Shown piece after piece: positions 20,243 through 24,155 of a stretch of DNA of 24,155 nt. How positions within the stretch are numbered: the first letter of the stretch is position 1; every line of letters begins with the position of its first letter. The notes under the pieces were generated by a model. That model searched no databases. It saw nothing but the letters and a program-made list of their open reading frames with translations, and was not told the DNA's origin. Origin of the DNA: a virus; the IMG/VR virus record IMGVR_UViG_3300042905_002186, positions 1 to 24,155 of that record. One strand, 5' to 3'. The translations under genes and the position numbers were made by a program.

Positions 20243-20797
20243 TTATCCCTTCTTCTCTTTATTGAAATTGGCTTGAAGCGTCTTCTCTGCATCTTTCATC
20301 GCTGCTCTGATATTGGCATAAATCCTGGGGCGATCGCGATCGATGACGGCCCAGATTCCGCGACTGGCTTTCCTGAAGCGGTCTTCCATGACTGTGATCA
20401 GTTGCCGGCCGGTTCCTTGCCCTGGTGTCCTGCGTCCTGCAATTTCAAAGATAACGCCAGAGGCGGTCTTGTTGAAGAGTGCGCCTGCGCTGGTGGTGTA
20501 ATCCGACCGCACACGCCCTTCTGAGCGAGTTTTTACGATGCCCTGACGGATTGCTTGCGGATCCCATGCTGGCCAGCCCTGGCCACCTCTGACGCCCTTT
20601 CGGGGCTTCGTTGCTGCCACTGTGCGCCATCCACTCATGGGTGGCTTGGTTGGTATCTGGTCTTTGGCATCGCCTTCGGCTCGGCGCAGCTCGTCGTTGA
20701 TTACTTTGCTTAGGCGACGAGCTGCGTCCTTGTCGAACTTCTTCAAGGCGGCGGTGGTTTCTTTGATGCCGTTAATTACTACGACGTCATTTGCCAT
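20243..20797 (-). CDS. HK97-gp10-like tail protein
   Basis: A 184-residue protein of mixed helix and strand. It begins with VINGIKETTAALKKFDKDAARRLSKVI, the usual opening of HK97 gp10-like neck/tail-completion proteins, and has a basic middle section. Ends with helical KDAEKTLQANFNKEKKG. Normally this gene is before the major tail protein; here it stands between the tail chaperone and the tape measure. It starts inside the end of the frameshifted chaperone extension (11-base overlap). Confidence 0.62.
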   Translation of the reverse strand: MANDVVVINGIKETTAALKKFDKDAARRLSKVINDELRRAEGDAKDQIPTKPPMSGWRTVAATKPRKGVRGGQGWPAWDPQAIRQGIVKTRSEGRVRSDYTTSAGALFNKTASGVIFEIAGRRTPGQGTGRQLITVMEDRFRKASRGIWAVIDRDRPRIYANIRAAMKDAEKTLQANFNKEKKG

Positions 20798-20951
20798 GTT
20801 TGTTTGCCGCCTTTGCTTTCTCTTTAAGATAAATCACGATCGCTTCAAGGATGCCATCTGGTGCATCCAATAATGAAATCGGATCTAGTCCTGTTTCCAC
20901 AGAAACTGCTGCTATTGAATAGGTCAGGCTATCTCTGTGGATTCGGAATTT
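20787..20951 (-). CDS. Tail assembly chaperone -1 frameshift extension
   Basis: Reading on in the -1 frame from the slippery heptamer gives about 54 residues: FRIHRDSLTYSIAAVSVETG followed by LDPISLLDAPDGILEAIV and a lysine-rich helical end, stopping at TGA 20789-20787. The ETG-x-P-x2-LL-x-APD pattern and length are those of the T part of G/GT chaperones. A fused product of about 138 residues is expected at low frequency. The region has no start codon with a ribosome site, so it makes sense only by frameshifting. Confidence 0.8.
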   Translation of the reverse strand, partial: KFRIHRDSLTYSIAAVSVETGLDPISLLDAPDGILEAIVIYLKEKAKAANKHGK

Positions 20952-21202
20952 GGGTCTGTATCTAGTTGCACTCCTTCGAGCGTATCTAGAAAATCTGGCC
21001 CGAATGGTTTCACAACCACTCCGTTGGATCTAAGTGCAAGCCATCCGAGATAATAGATATGTTCGAGCTTCTGCTCTTCGCCGATGAGTTTGGCTAGGCC
21101 TTTGCCGTACTTCTGTTCGAAGTCGACGATGATGCGTGGCCGTAATGAGAACGTTTTTTCCACGCCATCAGTCGTCTTGACTTTGATATTTAATCCATCC
21201 AT
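20924..21202 (-). CDS. Tail assembly chaperone (short product)
   Basis: A 92-residue protein in the gpG position of siphovirus tail operons. It is a beta-rich small domain (VKTTDGVEKTFSLRPRIIVDFEQKYGKGL) with an acidic C-terminus. Preceded by GGGGGAAAAG. Its 3' end holds a slippery heptamer (20954-20948) allowing a -1 shift into the extension frame, as in lambda G/GT. It coats the tape measure during tail assembly and is not kept in the virion. Confidence 0.85.
   Translation of the reverse strand: MDGLNIKVKTTDGVEKTFSLRPRIIVDFEQKYGKGLAKLIGEEQKLEHIYYLGWLALRSNGVVVKPFGPDFLDTLEGVQLDTDPNSESTEIA
20948..20954 (-). promoter_or_regulatory. Slippery heptamer CCCAAAT for -1 frameshift
   Basis: On the minus strand the zero-frame reads C CCA AAT, a correct X-XXY-YYZ arrangement, eight codons before the zero-frame stop. 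After the shift both tRNAs re-pair on CCC AAA. Downstream structure was not assessed. Confidence 0.78.
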
Positions 21203-21220
21203 CTTTTCCCCCTACTTTCT

Positions 21221-21628
21221 TTAGGTTGTTGTCTTCGTAATTGCGCCGGAGATCGGCCAAGTTACACTTGCTGTCGCTAATTCACCGACGGAACCATTTA
21301 TAGGAGTCCATTCTGAAACAAGCGCTGAAAATGCGTACTGCGGATTGATTGTTGTTGTTGTTCCTGCGACTGGCTTTGCTACCACGCTGACTGCTGTTCC
21401 GAGAAGTGGATAGATTGTTTGTTCTACTTCTCCTGTTGCGTAGTCCTGGTGAAATTCGAACGTCACAGAATTGTCTGCAAGCCCGGCCACACGTGTCTTT
21501 GCGGTGTTTCCGAATGCAGTGGTTTCTACGATATCAAATGTTGAATTTAGAGAGATGCTCGAAATATAATCCGAGAGATCGGTGCTTCCAAATACAACGG
21601 ATGCGTTTGTTAGTACAAGTCTTGGCAT
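21221..21628 (-). CDS. Major tail protein paralogue B
   Basis: A 135-residue protein beginning MPRLVLTNASVVFGSTDLSD, joined to paralogue A by a TAATG junction; a 13-residue longer reading is a shadow. It shares long identical stretches with A, such as EFHQDYATxEVEQTIYPLLGT and SEWTPINGSVGELATASVTWP. Beta-sandwich tail-tube protein expected. Only one of the two may form the tube, with the other acting as a second subunit, decoration or divergent copy. Confidence 0.82.
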   Translation of the reverse strand: MPRLVLTNASVVFGSTDLSDYISSISLNSTFDIVETTAFGNTAKTRVAGLADNSVTFEFHQDYATGEVEQTIYPLLGTAVSVVAKPVAGTTTTINPQYAFSALVSEWTPINGSVGELATASVTWPISGAITKTTT

Positions 21629-22038
21629 TATACGACCGCCTTTGTGATTGCTCCGGTTACTGGCCAAGTCACACTTGCTGTTGCCAATTCACCGACGGAT
21701 CCGTTGATCGGAGTCCACTCTGAAATAATAGCAGAGCAGGTATAACTTGGATTGAATGCGCCAGTGGCGGAGCCGTTTGGCTTGACGATCACTGCTGCTG
21801 GTGTTCCGAGAAGTGGATAGATTGTCTGCTCCACTTCGCTGGTTGCGTAGTCCTGGTGAAATTCCAGGGTGATTGAATTATCTTCTAATCCAGCCACACG
21901 TGTCTTCGCGGCTGTTGATGAGAATGCGGTGGTTTCGACGACGTCGAATGTTTCCGAGAGTGTTACTGATGCGACCAAATCGCTCAGATCCACTCCGCCG
22001 ACGGAGATAAATGCGTTAGTGAGAACTATGCGAGGCAT
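21628..22038 (-). CDS. Major tail protein paralogue A
   Basis: A 136-residue protein beginning MPRIVLTNAFISVGGVDLSD, the first of the tandem pair in transcription order. Its position between the tail-completion genes and the tail chaperone is that of the siphovirus major tail (tube) protein; hexameric rings of it stack around the tape measure. Small for the family (usually 150-250), consistent with a single-domain tube protein. Sequence is more extended in the loop after KP than in B. Confidence 0.84.
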   Translation of the reverse strand: MPRIVLTNAFISVGGVDLSDLVASVTLSETFDVVETTAFSSTAAKTRVAGLEDNSITLEFHQDYATSEVEQTIYPLLGTPAAVIVKPNGSATGAFNPSYTCSAIISEWTPINGSVGELATASVTWPVTGAITKAVV

Positions 22039-22229
22039 TATTTTGTCGCTCCTTCTTCTGTTTCTGTTTTGATGGATGGGATTTGTGGTGCTGTGTTACT
22101 TGCTTTGATGTGGTTGCCGGCGATCAGAGTTTCTGCGCTGACTCCTGCATCTTGCAATTCTTTTGCGGTGATTGTGTCGCCTGTGGTCTTGCCGCAGACT
22201 TCTCGCTTTGAGGTTACTGTGTATGTCAT
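22038..22229 (-). CDS. Small hypothetical protein in tail operon
   Basis: A 63-residue polar protein (MTYTVTSKREVCGKTTGDTI start) with a flexible, Thr/Glu-rich tail, not recognised. AAGGAGCACC precedes its ATG and its TAA overlaps the next start (TAATG). The KTTGDTITAKEL pattern and length fit small structural accessory proteins found before the major tail gene; it could be a head-tail accessory. Confidence 0.65.
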   Translation of the reverse strand: MTYTVTSKREVCGKTTGDTITAKELQDAGVSAETLIAGNHIKASNTAPQIPSIKTETEEGATK

Positions 22230-22239
22230 GTGGTGCTCC

Positions 22240-22644
22240 TTATCCCCAGATGGTTAGGCGGTATCGGTACGAGAGAAATGTGTTCGATTGCGAATCGTAT
22301 GTTCCGGACTCTGCGCCGATCACTCGCAATGTCTGGCATGTTCCGCCTAGCGTTCTATCTCCCTCTATTGCTGCTTTGATAGATGTTGCTCCTGTGCCTG
22401 CAAGGTATCCATCGAGCTTGTCCTGGCCTGCTCGCTCTGAGAAGCGCTGGACGATCACATAAATGTCGACGTTTGCTTGGTCTAATCCCCGGGCGTTATC
22501 GATGTCGAATGTGAAATCGAGCTGACCCACGATTGCGCATGGTGGTGTCACTGGTTCCGGAATTACTTCGTAAACGCGAAGCCCTGAGATGGTTTGAAGT
22601 CTGGTCTTGAGTGCATCTCGCACCTGGCTTGGTTGCATCGGCAT
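22240..22644 (-). CDS. Tail terminator/neck-like protein
   Basis: A 134-residue protein in the tail-terminator slot between the connector and the major tail protein. It starts MPMQPSQVRDALKTRLQTI-SGL and contains PEPVTPPCAIVGQLDF, a pattern common in actinophage tail-completion proteins (HK97 gp10/lambda gpU-like). Its ATG overlaps the previous stop (TAATG). Assignment is by gene order and the general fold pattern. Confidence 0.7.
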   Translation of the reverse strand: MPMQPSQVRDALKTRLQTISGLRVYEVIPEPVTPPCAIVGQLDFTFDIDNARGLDQANVDIYVIVQRFSERAGQDKLDGYLAGTGATSIKAAIEGDRTLGGTCQTLRVIGAESGTYDSQSNTFLSYRYRLTIWG

Positions 22645-23252
22645 TATTTAGCCAGCCCATTGTTCTTGCGGAATGGTCGAAGCAAGGCTTCAACGTCTGC
22701 GTCTAGTTTGGCTGTGAGGCGCACTGTGCCTAAGTCCGGGCTTCCTGCGATTCCGAATGGCGACTGGCGGCGTGTGAATAATCGAGCTGCTTGGATCAAG
22801 GTTGCCATGTTGATCTCTGCTGGTACTGCGTTCCATCCCCAGACGCCGGTGATTCGGCATGCCTGTGGCAAATAATAAGGCCAAACGTATCGGCCGATTG
22901 CAAGGATGCGGTTGACTGGCCATCCGCGCTGTGGGTTGTTTACTGGCTCAAGCATGAAGTCGCTGGTTCCCCAGACGGTATCCCATGTCTGGTTGAAGTT
23001 ATCGTCTGTGGCGACTTCGGTGATCGAAACGTTATCGTCCATGTTCATCGTCCAGGGATCGAGTGGGGTGTAATAACGGGCCACTGGTGATTGCGTGGTT
23101 CCGTTGCGGTAAAAGAAGCGCCCTGTGTAGTCGTCGATCATCCTGCTCGTTGCCTGGATCGCTGCTTCGAGTGGGGTGTCGTCTACGGCATCTGTGATCG
23201 CAAGCGAGGCCTTCAATTCGGCCAGGGTGCAATAGGCATTAGTTAGGGCCAC
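22644..23252 (-). CDS. Head-tail connector (gp6-like)
   Basis: A 202-residue protein beginning with a GTG codon at 23252 (MALTNAYCTLAELKASL). Helical N-terminus with IQATSRMIDDYTGRFFY and a C-terminal helix LIQAARLFTRRQSPFG are typical of HK97 gp6/SPP1 gp15-like head-completion adaptors that sit on the portal ring. The central beta domain is larger than in HK97. It binds under the portal and joins the tail terminator encoded next. A basic tail follows. Confidence 0.8.
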   Translation of the reverse strand: MALTNAYCTLAELKASLAITDAVDDTPLEAAIQATSRMIDDYTGRFFYRNGTTQSPVARYYTPLDPWTMNMDDNVSITEVATDDNFNQTWDTVWGTSDFMLEPVNNPQRGWPVNRILAIGRYVWPYYLPQACRITGVWGWNAVPAEINMATLIQAARLFTRRQSPFGIAGSPDLGTVRLTAKLDADVEALLRPFRKNNGLAK

Positions 23253-23364
23253 GCTTCGTCCTTCTTTCCGGTTTCGGCAGCATTGCGCGTTCTAGTTTGG
23301 GATCGGCGGTTGCTGTTTCCTTTGCCGGCTTGCGCCGGATCTTCTTAATCTTGCCAAATATCAT
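23239..23364 (-). CDS. Small basic hypothetical protein
   Basis: A 41-residue frame (MIFGKIKKIRRKPAKETATA start), very rich in Lys/Arg. It overlaps the preceding glycosyltransferase end by 20 bases and the connector GTG by 14, with GGAAGAG before its ATG. Packing supports translation. Its charge would suit contact with DNA or the portal region; nothing more can be said. Confidence 0.5.
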   Translation of the reverse strand: MIFGKIKKIRRKPAKETATADPKLERAMLPKPERRTKRGPN

Positions 23365-24028
23365 TATGTATCTCTTCCATCCAGAAGCTCTTCTGGTGCG
23401 GCAGAACGGCGGCGGTGTTGACGTGGATCGTAAATCCGAGCGCCTTTGCCCTTCGGCAGAATAATAAATCTTCCCCGATCCAGTCGCCGTTTACTGGCCC
23501 ATCCCAAAACCAGCACCAATCGGTTCCCTGGTTTGGATCTGCGACTTCGCGCATCTTCTCTAGAACGCTTCGGTGAACCATCAGGCATCCGGTTCCAGCT
23601 GCGTCAATTTCAAAGACTGAATTCTTGTCGTATTTGTAAAGCGGAAGGAAGCCCTTATCTGAGTCCTGAAATATCGCCGGGACTGGCTTTGGGTAAGGCT
23701 TGCCTGGTACTCCAAATCCTGCAAAGACAAGGCCTGCGACAATCGGGCGGTCTTTGTCATGGGCTGTGTCGATTAAGGCGTCGAATGCTTGAGTGGTGAG
23801 CTGCTCATCCGAGTCCAACATAAGAAGCCAGTCGCTCTTTGTGTTATCCAGAAATTGTTTCACCATGCGGTTGCGTTGCTTTGATAAAAGTCCGGAACCT
23901 TTAATTCTCACAAACGGCCCGAGTCTGTCGCTTCTTGCTTGCGCAAGTTGGATCAATCTGTATGCAAAGGATCCATTTACGGATCCTGGATCGCATGAAC
24001 CGATTGTTACTTTGTGTCCTGTCTTCAT
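23345..24028 (-). CDS. Glycosyltransferase in head-tail region
   Basis: A 227-residue GT-A type protein starting MKTGHKVTIGSCDPGSVNG at 24028 after CAGGGGGAAAC. Motifs: LMLDSDEQ (69-76) as the D-x-D metal site, GTGCLMVHR (146-153), DWIGEDLLFC (182-191) acidic catalytic-type segment and LPHQK (209-213). Such genes are seen inserted in the structural block of several actinophages. Its place just after the presumed capsid gene suggests it may glycosylate a structural protein, but a host surface target is possible. Confidence 0.78.
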   Translation of the reverse strand: MKTGHKVTIGSCDPGSVNGSFAYRLIQLAQARSDRLGPFVRIKGSGLLSKQRNRMVKQFLDNTKSDWLLMLDSDEQLTTQAFDALIDTAHDKDRPIVAGLVFAGFGVPGKPYPKPVPAIFQDSDKGFLPLYKYDKNSVFEIDAAGTGCLMVHRSVLEKMREVADPNQGTDWCWFWDGPVNGDWIGEDLLFCRRAKALGFTIHVNTAAVLPHQKSFWMEEIHNDIWQD

Positions 24029-24048
24029 TTGTTTCCCCCTGTTTAGAA

Positions 24049-24091
24049 GTGCAGAGCGAGTGACTCGGGGGGTGGGCCACTCGCCCTGCAC
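24049..24091. terminator. Strong hairpin after presumed capsid gene
   Basis: A 14-bp stem (24049-24062 with 24078-24091; 13 Watson-Crick pairs and one G-U when transcribed leftward) with a 15-base loop. Only a short TTCTAA follows on the minus strand, so it may be a partial terminator reducing expression after the capsid gene, or an RNA-processing hairpin. Confidence 0.55.
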
Positions 24092-24111
24092 AATTTAGTG
24101 CTTGCCTTCGA

Positions 24112-24155
24112 TTAGAAGGTTGGTGCGCTTAGACCTGTGCCTGAAATGATTGAGG
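24112..24155 (-). CDS. Partial gene, possible major capsid C-terminus
   Basis: The minus strand entering at the right edge reads SIISGTGLSAPTF then TAA (24114-24112). Gene order and the hairpin that follows fit the end of a major capsid protein. A second open frame through the edge ends at 24097-24095 (NLLIEGKH), so the choice is tentative. Confidence 0.35.
   Translation of the reverse strand, partial: SIISGTGLSAPTF

Overview
This window is a 24 kb piece of a tailed double-stranded DNA phage (siphovirus-like, Caudoviricetes). The host is most likely an actinobacterium: there is a WhiB-family iron-sulfur regulator with all four cysteines (a family restricted to Actinobacteria and their phages), and the replication proteins resemble actinophage versions. 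No integrase or repressor of a recognised type is visible, so lifestyle cannot be decided from this window. The narrower host is unknown.

Layout. (A) 74-8105, minus strand: a tightly coupled replication, recombination and regulation block. In transcription order (right to left) it runs: small membrane protein, unknown protein, Hjc-like resolvase, WhiB regulator, exported transglycosylase-like protein, exonuclease accessory protein, tiny acidic protein, Cas4/RecB-like exonuclease, tiny protein, ssDNA-binding-like protein, a tRNA-like element, a small acidic protein, a PrimPol-helicase fusion, an iteron and DnaA-box region that looks like an origin, two zinc or HTH proteins, and two zinc nucleases (endonuclease VII type and HNH). 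(B) 8106-8415: a divergent intergenic control region with a 29-bp direct repeat and a perfect DnaA-box word. (C) 8416-10181, plus strand: nine very small, translationally coupled genes (zinc ribbons, a ribbon-helix-helix protein, membrane proteins), closed by a strong hairpin at 10190-10223 shared with the convergent operon. (D) 10228-24155, minus strand: the late operon. From right to left: a possible capsid C-terminus, a hairpin, a glycosyltransferase, head-tail connectors, two tandem paralogous major tail proteins, a tail assembly chaperone with a -1 frameshift signal, an HK97-gp10-like protein, the tape measure, a minor tail protein, two fibre-like proteins, small tail-tip genes, a lysis cassette (TM/coiled-coil protein, overlapping lipoprotein, two-TM holin candidate, CHAP endolysin, small hydrophobic protein), a DUF6378-like protein, two more glycosyltransferases and an NAD-dependent sugar epimerase.

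How it works together. Region A would start and carry out genome replication with the host polymerase (no phage DNA polymerase is visible), process ends and junctions, and retune host transcription through WhiB. Region C looks like a host-takeover or accessory cassette. Region D builds the head-tail joint and tail, lyses the cell, and carries sugar-modifying enzymes that may decorate virion or host surface. Most neighbouring genes overlap by ATGA, GTGA or TAATG junctions, which fixed many start codons below.

The points most worth a second look are the putative iteron/DnaA-box origin (2128-2280), the repeat-bearing divergent control region, the transglycosylase whose apparent signal peptide begins upstream of any normal start codon, the spanin-like overlapping pair in a phage with an actinobacterial signature, the 34-residue repeats in the tape measure protein, and the tRNA-like 3' half at 4579-4633.
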